A stretch of 11,455 nt of DNA from an uncultured Actinomycetes bacterium (GTDB taxonomy: Bacteria; Actinomycetota; Actinomycetes; Nanopelagicales; Nanopelagicaceae), in the NCBI GenBank assembly GCA_903928395.1, contig CAIYQS010000091.1, forward strand, positions 1 through 11,455, read 5' to 3'. Positions 1 to 6,562 of the stretch are shown here, piece after piece (positions within the stretch are counted from its first letter, which is position 1; every line of letters starts with the position of its first letter). The notes beneath the pieces were generated by a model. That model was not told the origin of the DNA. It made no database searches and worked only from the letters and a program-made list of their open reading frames with translations. A program made the position numbers and the translations under genes.

Positions 1-86
1 ATTGGCATTGATTTTTGCACGTTGTTGAGTTCTCAAGGTACGAGCGCGCTCCGCTCACGACGATTTCTCACCGTTTACAGGGCAGA
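1..86 (-). other. rRNA operon leader (5' external transcribed spacer, 16S gene off the left edge)
   Basis: Read on the minus strand, positions 36 to 1 contain TTGAGAACTCAAC followed by CGTGCAAAAATCAATGCCAA. This closely matches the conserved sequence I recall shortly before 16S rRNA genes in many Actinobacteria. TTGAG/CTCAA forms a short inverted repeat, and GAGCG...CGCTC just before it (56 to 42) can form another small hairpin. The start is set by the predicted start site of the promoter at 121-93. No part of mature 16S rRNA is recognised in the window, so the gene should begin to the left of position 1. The leader assignment rests on recalled similarity, not an alignment. Confidence 0.72.
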
Positions 87-92
87 CTGCCA

Positions 93-121
93 AACTTAAT
101 GCAATATGGACTTGAGGTCAA
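93..121 (-). promoter_or_regulatory. Proximal rRNA promoter candidate (P2)
   Basis: On the minus strand a -35 element TTGACC (121-116) is followed after 17 bases by TAAGTT (98-93) as a weak -10. The -35 matches the housekeeping consensus at five of six positions, the -10 at only three. The location directly upstream of the rRNA leader supports the call. An 11-base palindrome GGCAGTCTGCC (91-81) begins one base after the -10 and spans the likely start site. Confidence 0.48.
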
Positions 122-214
122 TTTGCTGTAGACCAGGACCAAACACACGCTATCTTGCAGATTGTCGCCGCACGGCCTCTTTTTCATTGCAGTCCGGTAC
201 GCGAGCGAGGTAGA

Positions 215-244
215 ACCATAACGCGCCGAGGCAGATAGGGTCAA
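215..244 (-). promoter_or_regulatory. Distal rRNA promoter candidate (P1)
   Basis: On the minus strand TTGACC (244-239) is followed after 18 bases by TATGGT (220-215), which matches the -10 consensus at four of six positions. The -35 hexamer is identical to that of the second candidate about 123 bases downstream. Tandem promoters are common upstream of rRNA operons. The call is based on motif and position only. Confidence 0.42.
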
Positions 245-310
245 ATCGTCCCGGCTGCCTAAAGTGCCTACCTGCCAAGAAGGGCAACGAATATGTCTTG
301 ATCAAGGCAC

Positions 311-349
311 AAGAGCTATAACCCTTGATTTATAAGGGTTATAGCTCTT
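311..349 (-). terminator. Terminator-like hairpin after tyrS
   Basis: A perfect 16-bp inverted repeat, AAGAGCTATAACCCTT (311-326) and its complement (334-349), encloses a 7-base loop. It starts 25 bases after the tyrS stop, where the ribosomal/arg/tyrS run ends. In the tyrS direction the stem is followed by TTGTG-like sequence, not a real T-run, whereas on the plus strand it ends in TTTT. It probably insulates the arg-tyrS transcript from the rRNA operon. Termination efficiency on the minus strand is uncertain. Confidence 0.68.
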
Positions 350-373
350 TTCTCAACATTCGGGACATTAATT

Positions 374-1648
374 CTAGATTACTTCAACAGCCGCCAGATC
401 ACGTTTTCCTTTGCGCAATAGCCAAAAACGCCCGAATAATAAGGCTTCTGGGCTAGGTGCGAAATCCTCGGTAGCCACCTTCACATTATTGAGATATGCG
501 CCACCTTCTTTAACGATGCGACGCGCAGCGGATTTTGAGTCAACAACGCCAGTAGATGCTAGGAGGTCTACCCAGGTCGGGATCGGATCTCCAGTCTGGA
601 TCGTCGTCCGCGGCAATTGCGAGAGCGCTGATTCGAGGGTTCGCTCATCAAGGTCACTCAACTCGCCTTGGCCGAAAAGCGCTTTTGCTGCTCGCTCCGC
701 TGAATCACATTCCTTCGTGCCATGTACCAGCGTTGTTAATTCCCGAGCAAGTTCGCGATGCGCTGTACGTAAACCCGGGTTGGATTCATGCTGCGCGATT
801 AAATCTTCGATCTCTTCATGGCTCTTGAAAGAGAATACTTTGAGATAGTTGGGTACATCTGCGTCTTCACTGTTTAGCCAAAATTGATAAAAAGCGTAGG
901 GGGATGTCATCTCGGGATCGAGCCAAACACTTCCTCCTGCGGTCTTTCCAAATTTTGTGCCATCACTCTTCATTAGCAATGGAATTGTTAAACAATGTGC
1001 AGCGGCGCCTTCCACTTTTCGGATGAGATCCAATCCCGCAACGATGTTGCCCCATTGATCACTACCGCCCAGCTGAAGTGTGCAGTTAAAGCGGCGATAA
1101 AGTTCCAGAAAGTCAAAGGCCTGCAAGACTTGATAAGAAAATTCGGTGTAACTAATACCACCGCTTTCTAGTCGAGAAGAAACGCTGTCCTTGGCGAGCA
1201 TTTGATTAACACTAAAATGTTTTCCAATGTCACGTAGAAAATCGAGAGCGCTCACTGGCGCAGTCCAATCTAAATTATTTGTCATTACCGCAGCATTTGG
1301 TCCTTGTTCAAAATCCAAAAACTTGGAGAGTTGTTCGCGAATCCGCACAACCCATTGTTCGACAACTTCAGTTTGATTTAGAGAACGTTCTTCGTTTCTT
1401 CCACTGGGATCTCCGATTAAACCGGTAGCCCCTCCAACGAGGGGTAGCGGCTTATGACCCGCAAGCTGAAAGCGCCGCATCACCAATAAAACTACGAGAT
1501 TTCCAAGGTGCAGCGAAGCTGCTGTTGGATCAAAGCCAATGTAAAAAGCCGTTGAACCACTATTAAGGTGGTCAAGAAGAGCCTGCCGATCGGTGGTTTG
1601 TGCGATTAAACCGCGCCACTCTAGATCGGCTAAAAGTTCAGAAGTCAT
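374..1648 (-). CDS. tyrS: Tyrosine--tRNA ligase
   Basis: Cytoplasmic class I aminoacyl-tRNA synthetase that activates tyrosine with ATP and charges tRNA-Tyr. The 424-residue protein has the usual full length. The HIGH-type signature is HLGN at residues 47-50, the tyrosine pocket segment GGSDQWGN is at 194-201, and the KMSKS-type loop is KFGKT at 232-236. An S4-like RNA-binding domain fills roughly residues 357-420. The ATG start overlaps the argH stop by 4 bases (ATGA), which fixes the start and suggests translational coupling. No T-box or other leader precedes it, so it is probably expressed by read-through from the arg genes. A hairpin follows 25 bases after the stop. Nothing is missing from the protein. 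Confidence 0.97.
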   Translation of the reverse strand: MTSELLADLEWRGLIAQTTDRQALLDHLNSGSTAFYIGFDPTAASLHLGNLVVLLVMRRFQLAGHKPLPLVGGATGLIGDPSGRNEERSLNQTEVVEQWVVRIREQLSKFLDFEQGPNAAVMTNNLDWTAPVSALDFLRDIGKHFSVNQMLAKDSVSSRLESGGISYTEFSYQVLQAFDFLELYRRFNCTLQLGGSDQWGNIVAGLDLIRKVEGAAAHCLTIPLLMKSDGTKFGKTAGGSVWLDPEMTSPYAFYQFWLNSEDADVPNYLKVFSFKSHEEIEDLIAQHESNPGLRTAHRELARELTTLVHGTKECDSAERAAKALFGQGELSDLDERTLESALSQLPRTTIQTGDPIPTWVDLLASTGVVDSKSAARRIVKEGGAYLNNVKVATEDFAPSPEALLFGRFWLLRKGKRDLAAVEVI

Positions 1649-3072
1649 ATGCCCATCATGCCCGAAAAGCGTTTGCGCTCGCTGGCAATCCAGCCAGAAT
1701 AACTCTTAATTTTCACCTCAAGTTGCCCAAGTTGAGCCACAACGCTCTTCGTAGAGGTTCCATTTATTGAGACGCGAGATGCGATTGCGGATTCGGCGGT
1801 AAGCGATTTTCTCAAATCCGGTGTCAATCGGGGGTCCACTCCCGAAAGGTCCGTGTCATTTAATTCATGCACTTCGATTCCTTTGGATTGTGCAAGAGCT
1901 ACGGCCTTTCCTGAAATTTCGTGGGCTTTTGCGAAGGGTACCTGTGCAAGAACTAGGAAGTCGGCGATCTCGGTTGCCAAAGCGTGACCACCCAACACAT
2001 CGGCAGAAATCTTCTCCCCGTTGAAAGTCGCCGTTTCAATCATTCCGCGGAGCGCTGGGAGCAAAACCAGAAGTTGCTCTACAGAGTCGAAGACGGGCTC
2101 TTTATCTTCCTGTAAATCGCGATTGTATGCGAAAGGCAGTCCCTTAAGGGTCGCGAGCAGCCCGGTTAAATTACCAATGAACCGTCCAGACTTTCCACGA
2201 GCTAATTCTGCAATATCTGGATTCTTCTTTTGCGGCATAATCGATGATCCAGTAGAAAATCCATCATCCAAGGTAACCCAACCAAATTCTTGGGTATTCC
2301 AGATCGTGAATTCTTCTCCGATTCTTGAGAGATGAACTCCGAGCATCGCAAAGGCGAAGAGAATTTCTGCTACAAAATCCCGATCGCTAACCGCGTCAAT
2401 GCTATTTCGAGTCACGCCTTGAAAAGAAAGTTCTGCTGCAATGATTTCAGGATTGGGTACAAGCGGCGAACCAGCAAGCGCACCAGATCCAAGGGGGGAA
2501 ACTGAATTTCGGGTTAACCAATCCTTCATTCGATCTACGTCGCGTAAAAGCGCATGGGAGTGTTTGGCTAATTCGTGTGAAAACAAAATGGGTTGCGCAT
2601 GTTGAAGATGCGTAAAGCCCGGGGCAACTTGCCCAATTAATTTTGTCGCCACGGTATCTATTGTCTGCGCAAGCAGGACGGTTTCGTCGGCAACTTCGAG
2701 CAAGTGATCAATGAGGTAAAGCTTAAAGTCTGTTACAACAAGATCATTCCGTGATCGACCGGCGCGAAAAGCCCCACCTAACTCCCCAATTTTGGTTACT
2801 AATCCGCGTTCTACCGCACTATGAACATCTTCGTCGCTTTCATTAAAAGTGAATGCGCCGGTGGCGATCTCGTGTGCAAGTTCAATGAGTGCGGATGAGA
2901 TCAATGCTCCATCTTTACCATCGATGATTCCAGCTCGCTGTAACCCAGCTACGTGGGCCAGATTTACCCGAACGTCGTAGGGAGCGAGCCTCCAGTCAAA
3001 ATCTACGCTTCTCGATAATTTTAAGACGGACTCGTCTGGCCCGCTTGCAAATCTGCCTCCCCAGAGCGCCAT
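1645..3072 (-). CDS. argH: Argininosuccinate lyase
   Basis: Last enzyme of arginine synthesis: it splits argininosuccinate into arginine and fumarate in the cytoplasm. The 475-residue protein has the normal family length. It shows the N-terminal WGGRF segment, AGRSRND at 104-110, the catalytic-histidine region THLQHAQP at 154-161, and the fumarase/aspartase-superfamily signature GSSIMPQKKNPD at 275-286. These residues match the active tetrameric lyases. The ATG shares one base with the argR stop (TAATG), and the stop overlaps tyrS by 4 bases. In most actinobacterial clusters argG, which makes its substrate, lies just upstream; here argR takes that place, so argininosuccinate synthase must be encoded elsewhere if the pathway is complete. 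Confidence 0.97.
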   Translation of the reverse strand: MALWGGRFASGPDESVLKLSRSVDFDWRLAPYDVRVNLAHVAGLQRAGIIDGKDGALISSALIELAHEIATGAFTFNESDEDVHSAVERGLVTKIGELGGAFRAGRSRNDLVVTDFKLYLIDHLLEVADETVLLAQTIDTVATKLIGQVAPGFTHLQHAQPILFSHELAKHSHALLRDVDRMKDWLTRNSVSPLGSGALAGSPLVPNPEIIAAELSFQGVTRNSIDAVSDRDFVAEILFAFAMLGVHLSRIGEEFTIWNTQEFGWVTLDDGFSTGSSIMPQKKNPDIAELARGKSGRFIGNLTGLLATLKGLPFAYNRDLQEDKEPVFDSVEQLLVLLPALRGMIETATFNGEKISADVLGGHALATEIADFLVLAQVPFAKAHEISGKAVALAQSKGIEVHELNDTDLSGVDPRLTPDLRKSLTAESAIASRVSINGTSTKSVVAQLGQLEVKIKSYSGWIASERKRFSGMMGI

Positions 3073-3542
3073 TAATTTTCCTTTCCAAACATAAGTGAAA
3101 TTTCATTCGCTAGATTTGATCCACCAGTTGCACTGGATGCAATTACCAAAACCGTGTCATCCCCCGCAATAGTGCCGATGGCTGTCGGTAGTTCATGGGC
3201 TGAAATCGCGGCATCTAGGGTAATCGCTACGAATTGTGCGGCGGCTGGCGGTGTTCGCAAAACGACAGTGTTGCCACTAGCAAGGATGGACAAAATGAGA
3301 TTGCCGTTTGGTCGCAACTCTTGAGCATCCCCAAGAATGTATCGGGATTCGCCGTGCGTATCCTTAGCGCGCATGGCGCCCAATTCTTGTAAATCTCGAC
3401 TGGCGGTTGCCTGCGTAACAGTCAGACCTTTGGCAGCAAGTTCTCGAACCACATCCGCCTGAGAATGGATCTTTCCGCCTTTAATTAACTCCGTAATCAG
3501 TTGTCGGCGTTCATGAGTTGGATTGCTCAATGACTTAACCAT
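3072..3542 (-). CDS. argR: Arginine repressor ArgR
   Basis: Arginine-dependent transcriptional regulator. The N-terminal winged helix-turn-helix carries the family motif TQATASRDL at residues 43-51. The C-terminal oligomerisation and arginine-binding domain carries GTIAGDDT at 123-130, whose paired aspartates contact arginine in known ArgR hexamers. I chose the ATG at 3542 (156 residues), which overlaps the argD end by 8 bases and has an AGG about 6 bases upstream. A TTG at 3557 would add five residues. Its probable targets are the paired ARG boxes in front of argC, giving autoregulation of the operon. In many Actinobacteria argF precedes argR; here argD does so directly. Confidence 0.96.
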   Translation of the reverse strand: MVKSLSNPTHERRQLITELIKGGKIHSQADVVRELAAKGLTVTQATASRDLQELGAMRAKDTHGESRYILGDAQELRPNGNLILSILASGNTVVLRTPPAAAQFVAITLDAAISAHELPTAIGTIAGDDTVLVIASSATGGSNLANEISLMFGKEN

Positions 3543-4701
3543 TTTGAACCTGATCAATGGTGGTCGCGAACAGATCGACGAAATCGTGAAGTTGTTTCTT
3601 GGTCACGATCAAAGCGGGTGCGAGGCGAATTACGTTTTTACTGGGAGCATTAACAAGTAATCCATTAGACATTGCTTTGGCCGCAACCGCGCTTGCTATA
3701 TTAGATTCCAGAACAATTCCTATTAGCAAGCCGCGTCCCCGAACCGCTTCAACTCCAGGGATCTTGGCTAGTCGCCTTTTCAAATATTCTCCGGCGATTG
3801 AAGTCTTGTCGAGCAGTTCTTTCTTTACAATGAAATCGATGGCGGCGTTAGCCGCAGCACACGAAATTGGATTTCCTCCAAAAGTGGAGCCATGTTCGCC
3901 AGGTTTAAAGGAAGGAGTCCGATCTCCTAGGGTAATCATTGCGCCTAGTGGTAAGCCGCCGCCTAACCCTTTTGCCAAGGTGATGATGTCAGGTCTAATG
4001 CCTTCATGTTCGAACCCAAACCATTCACCGGTTCGACCCATTCCCGTTTGAACGGCGTCGATAGCGAAAAGGGCTCCGTATTCATCGCAGAGTTCTCGAA
4101 CTTCCCGGAGGTACCCATTTGGTGGAACTACTACACCGTTTTCGCCTTGAATCGCTTCAAGGATCACCATCGCGGTCCGTCGAGAAAGTGCCTTCTCTAA
4201 GGCCTTTGCGTCTCCGTAAGGAACAAAGTTAATTCCAGACAACAGCGGCTCAAACGGAGCTCGCTTTGCCTCCTGTCCTGTAATTGAAAGTGCGCCGATG
4301 GTCCGACCATGAAATCCACCGTTGGCAGCAATTAATCGCTTTCTTCCGGTGAGACGAGAAAGTTTGATTGCGGCTTCGTTCGCTTCCGCGCCAGAATTAC
4401 AGAAGAAAACCCTGGCTCTAGGATCATTTGTTAAACCTTGCAACTTCTCTGCCAATTGGACTCCAGGCGGATGTGCGTAGAAATTGCTCACGTGAGAAAG
4501 TTCTTTAATTTGGGTGCTCACAGCCTTAATAACCGCCGGATGTGCATGGCCGAGAATATTTGTTGCGATTCCACCCAGAAAATCCAGATACTTATTCCCA
4601 TCCTCATCCCAAACTTCTATGCCTTCTCCCTTAATGAGGGTTATAGGAGGTACGCCATAATTATTTTGCATCACGGTGTGCCAACGTTCTTGAGTTTTCA
4701 T
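3535..4701 (-). CDS. argD: Acetylornithine aminotransferase
   Basis: PLP-dependent class III aminotransferase that converts N-acetylglutamate semialdehyde to N-acetylornithine with glutamate as amino donor. The 388-residue protein has the usual length. GGIATNILGHAHPAV occurs at 43-57, the aspartate that binds the PLP ring nitrogen is D215, the Schiff-base lysine is K244 in LAKGLGGG, and GSTFGGNP is at 271-278. An oddity is IDAVQTGMGRTG at 214-225, where the family nearly always has DEVQ; the alanine codon GCC is clear on the strand. The ATG overlaps the argB stop by 4 bases (ATGA). Similar enzymes act on succinylornithine or GABA, but the operon context favours ArgD. Lysine-pathway (DapC) activity is possible as a side role. 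Confidence 0.95.
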   Translation of the reverse strand: MKTQERWHTVMQNNYGVPPITLIKGEGIEVWDEDGNKYLDFLGGIATNILGHAHPAVIKAVSTQIKELSHVSNFYAHPPGVQLAEKLQGLTNDPRARVFFCNSGAEANEAAIKLSRLTGRKRLIAANGGFHGRTIGALSITGQEAKRAPFEPLLSGINFVPYGDAKALEKALSRRTAMVILEAIQGENGVVVPPNGYLREVRELCDEYGALFAIDAVQTGMGRTGEWFGFEHEGIRPDIITLAKGLGGGLPLGAMITLGDRTPSFKPGEHGSTFGGNPISCAAANAAIDFIVKKELLDKTSIAGEYLKRRLAKIPGVEAVRGRGLLIGIVLESNIASAVAAKAMSNGLLVNAPSKNVIRLAPALIVTKKQLHDFVDLFATTIDQVQNG

Positions 4702-5486
4702 GCTTTCACAACCGTTCCCCCAACGCCTAAAAGCCCATTTCGTACATTTTTGATATCGGTCCCGTCGAGAACTCTTGCCTGGCTGGCTCCGGAAGAAAGG
4801 GCTGTTATCACAGCTCTGGATTTTGGCGCCATGCCATCTGTGAAAGTTTCAGATAAAACTTTAAGTTCATCCAATGAAATTTCATCAATCAATGAATTGC
4901 GATCCGGCCAATTCCTGTAAATCCCTGCAACGTCTGTAATGAAAAGTACTTCTTTTGCCATGAGCGCTCCAGCAATCGATCCCGCGGCAATATCACCGTT
5001 AATATTTAAAGCGAGTCCATCCGTGCCCACACTTACGGGCGAAACAATTGGCAAATAGTCGTTCTCTAAAAGTAAATTAAGAAAAGTTGGATCAGCACTT
5101 TCGGCTTCACCAACAAGTCCAATGTCGACGGGAACTCCATTAACCAGCGGACTGAATTTTCGAGCCCGCAAAATTTTTCCGTCTCCACTTGATATACCAA
5201 CGGCATTCACGCCATAACCGATAAATTTATTGGTCAAGTTCCTTAAGACCGCACCTGAAAGCGTGCTCTGGACTACTTCCATCACCTCGGGTGTGGTAAC
5301 CCGGTATCCAGAAGCCATCCTTGTTGGAATCTGATGAACTTTTAACTCGGCATCGACGGCGGGTCCGCCACCATGAACCACAACTACCTTTTGACCGGAT
5401 AGATGAAATTCAGAAATTGCTTGAACGATTTCGTCATGCGCGGAAGCGTTTTCCAGCACGTGACCGCCATATTTAATAACGATCAC
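4698..5486 (-). CDS. argB: Acetylglutamate kinase
   Basis: Phosphorylates N-acetylglutamate with ATP, the second step of acetylated arginine synthesis. I chose the GTG at 5486 because it overlaps the argC stop in a GTGA junction and puts IKYGG at the very N-terminus. The resulting 262 residues are near E. coli ArgB length and shorter than most actinobacterial forms. Catalytic elements are K5 in IKYGG, VHGGGP at 37-42, NINGD at 161-165 and K222 in GMAPK. The N-terminal helix and the C-terminal H...E...T..G-type signature of arginine-inhibited hexameric kinases are not visible; the end reads IKNVRNGLLGVGGTVV. A GTG at 5534 would add 16 residues lying inside argC. argJ, normally between argC and argB, is absent. 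Confidence 0.93.
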   Translation of the reverse strand: MIVIKYGGHVLENASAHDEIVQAISEFHLSGQKVVVVHGGGPAVDAELKVHQIPTRMASGYRVTTPEVMEVVQSTLSGAVLRNLTNKFIGYGVNAVGISSGDGKILRARKFSPLVNGVPVDIGLVGEAESADPTFLNLLLENDYLPIVSPVSVGTDGLALNINGDIAAGSIAGALMAKEVLFITDVAGIYRNWPDRNSLIDEISLDELKVLSETFTDGMAPKSRAVITALSSGASQARVLDGTDIKNVRNGLLGVGGTVVKA

Positions 5487-6508
5487 GAACTGAGACCTGT
5501 CGCTGTGAGACCCGAACCTTCGAGGAGGTTGCACATGATGTTGGCGTTTTGAATCGCCTGTGAAGCAGCGCCTTTCCCTAAATTATCAATCGCTGCAGAC
5601 ACAACAAGGCGATTGGTGTGCGAATCAACAGCCACTTGTATCTGCGTCGAGTTAGAACCAATCACAGCTGAAGTTCGTGGTAGTGCTGCGCCACCAAGCA
5701 CAGTTACAAAATCCTCATGATGAAAAAACTCCTTGTAGATTTCTTGCGCTGCTTTCGTATCGATATCTCGAACAAGTCGTGATGTCAGGGTTGTCAGGAT
5801 TCCGCGCGGCATTGGAGCCAAAATTGGAGTGAAAGAGATTTTTACCGGCGCTTCGGACATTTCAAGAAGCGTCTCTTCAATTTCTGGTGTGTGCTGATGT
5901 ACTCCCCCAAATTTGTAAGACGAGAGAGATCCCATTACTTCGCTAGCAAGGAGATTTGTAGTTGCTTTGCGTCCAGCTCCAGTGGTGCCTGAAGCTGCGA
6001 CTACTACGATGTCATGAGGTTCAATCAGACCATGTGAAAGCGCTGGAGCCGCAGCCAATGCAATCGATGTTGCATAGCATCCGGGGTTTGCAACGCGACT
6101 AGCTTGCGAAATTTTAGGCCGCTGCCCTGGAATTTCTGGAAGACCATAAACCCATGATCCGGCGTAATCTCCCACATAATATTTCTCCCAAGAGCTTGCG
6201 GATTTCAGTCGAAAGTCCGCACCAAGATCAACGATGCGGACTTCCGGAGCGAGTTGAGCAACTAATTTGGAAGATTCGCCGTGAGGCAAGGCTATAAATA
6301 GCAGATCACACCCATTCATTCGCTCAACATTGGTTGTTTCGAAAGTTTTTCCCGCGTAAGAAAGGAGGTGAGGATGAATATCCGTTATCAATGCACCTGC
6401 GCTAGACCCCGCGGCAATGTATTCAACGTCGAAGGTGGGATGGTTTGAAAGCAACCGCAAGAGTTCTCCGCCTGAATAACCACTTGCCCCGACAACCCCT
6501 ATTTTCAT
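5483..6508 (-). CDS. argC: N-acetyl-gamma-glutamyl-phosphate reductase
   Basis: Reduces N-acetylglutamyl phosphate to the semialdehyde with NADPH. The 341-residue protein shows the N-terminal Rossmann motif GASGYSGGEL at 7-16, the catalytic cysteine C144 in NPGCYATS, and the histidine-bearing segment GGVHQHTPEI at 201-210. Length and motifs are those of an active type-1 ArgC. It is the first gene of the arg operon, 47 bases after pheT, and the paired ArgR operators lie in that gap. No strong ribosome-binding site is seen; AAGTGG directly abuts the ATG. Its stop overlaps argB, which suggests coupling. A LysY-type role in lysine synthesis is unlikely because no LysW or LysX companion is present. 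Confidence 0.96.
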   Translation of the reverse strand: MKIGVVGASGYSGGELLRLLSNHPTFDVEYIAAGSSAGALITDIHPHLLSYAGKTFETTNVERMNGCDLLFIALPHGESSKLVAQLAPEVRIVDLGADFRLKSASSWEKYYVGDYAGSWVYGLPEIPGQRPKISQASRVANPGCYATSIALAAAPALSHGLIEPHDIVVVAASGTTGAGRKATTNLLASEVMGSLSSYKFGGVHQHTPEIEETLLEMSEAPVKISFTPILAPMPRGILTTLTSRLVRDIDTKAAQEIYKEFFHHEDFVTVLGGAALPRTSAVIGSNSTQIQVAVDSHTNRLVVSAAIDNLGKGAASQAIQNANIMCNLLEGSGLTATGLSS

Positions 6509-6528
6509 CCACTTAGGGTAATGGATTG

Positions 6529-6542
6529 TGCATAATTATGCA
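6529..6542. promoter_or_regulatory. ARG box 1 (ArgR operator) upstream of argC
   Basis: TGCATAATTATGCA is a perfect 14-bp palindrome about 20 bases before the argC start. It has the length, the AT-rich centre and the outward TGCA-type ends of known ArgR operator sites. On the minus strand it contains CATAAT (6540-6535), the best -10 candidate for argC, so bound ArgR would cover the promoter. No good -35 is seen at the expected distance. The argR gene three positions down the operon supports the assignment. Confidence 0.72.
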
Positions 6543-6548
6543 ATACAA

Positions 6549-6562
6549 TGCATATTTATGCG
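6549..6562. promoter_or_regulatory. ARG box 2 (ArgR operator), overlapping the pheT stop codon
   Basis: TGCATATTTATGCG is an imperfect palindrome with half-sites TGCATA and TATGCG. Its centre lies 20 bp from that of the perfect box at 6529-6542, about two helical turns, similar to the spacing of paired ARG boxes bound by one ArgR hexamer in other bacteria. The site includes the pheT stop codon (6558-6556), so the operator is partly built into coding sequence. Confidence 0.62.

Noticed and set aside
1..60. Start of 16S rRNA itself
   Set aside because: The visible sequence matches the leader, not the mature 16S 5' end; the gene would lie outside the window.
253..276. Three closely spaced TGCC copies upstream of the distal rRNA promoter
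   Set aside because: The copies are 4 bases long and unevenly spaced (9 and 8 bases), so chance is likely.
411..848. Plus-strand open frames opposite tyrS, including the 145- and 90-codon ones
   Set aside because: They lie antisense to a clear full-length synthetase and show no recognisable domain. The same holds for plus-strand frames opposite argH, argD, pheT and pheS.
3543..3557. TTG start for argR adding five residues
   Set aside because: The ATG at 3542 is a better start codon, has an AGG at useful distance and gives a normal ArgR N-terminus.
4438..4920. 160-codon plus-strand frame across the argB/argD junction
   Set aside because: It is the shadow of two overlapping conserved genes and its translation is low in complexity and unlike any family I know.
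5487..5534. Longer argB starting at GTG 5534
   Set aside because: It would add a proline/arginine-rich stretch encoded within argC, unlike any kinase N-terminus. The GTGA junction at 5486 agrees with the other overlaps in the operon.
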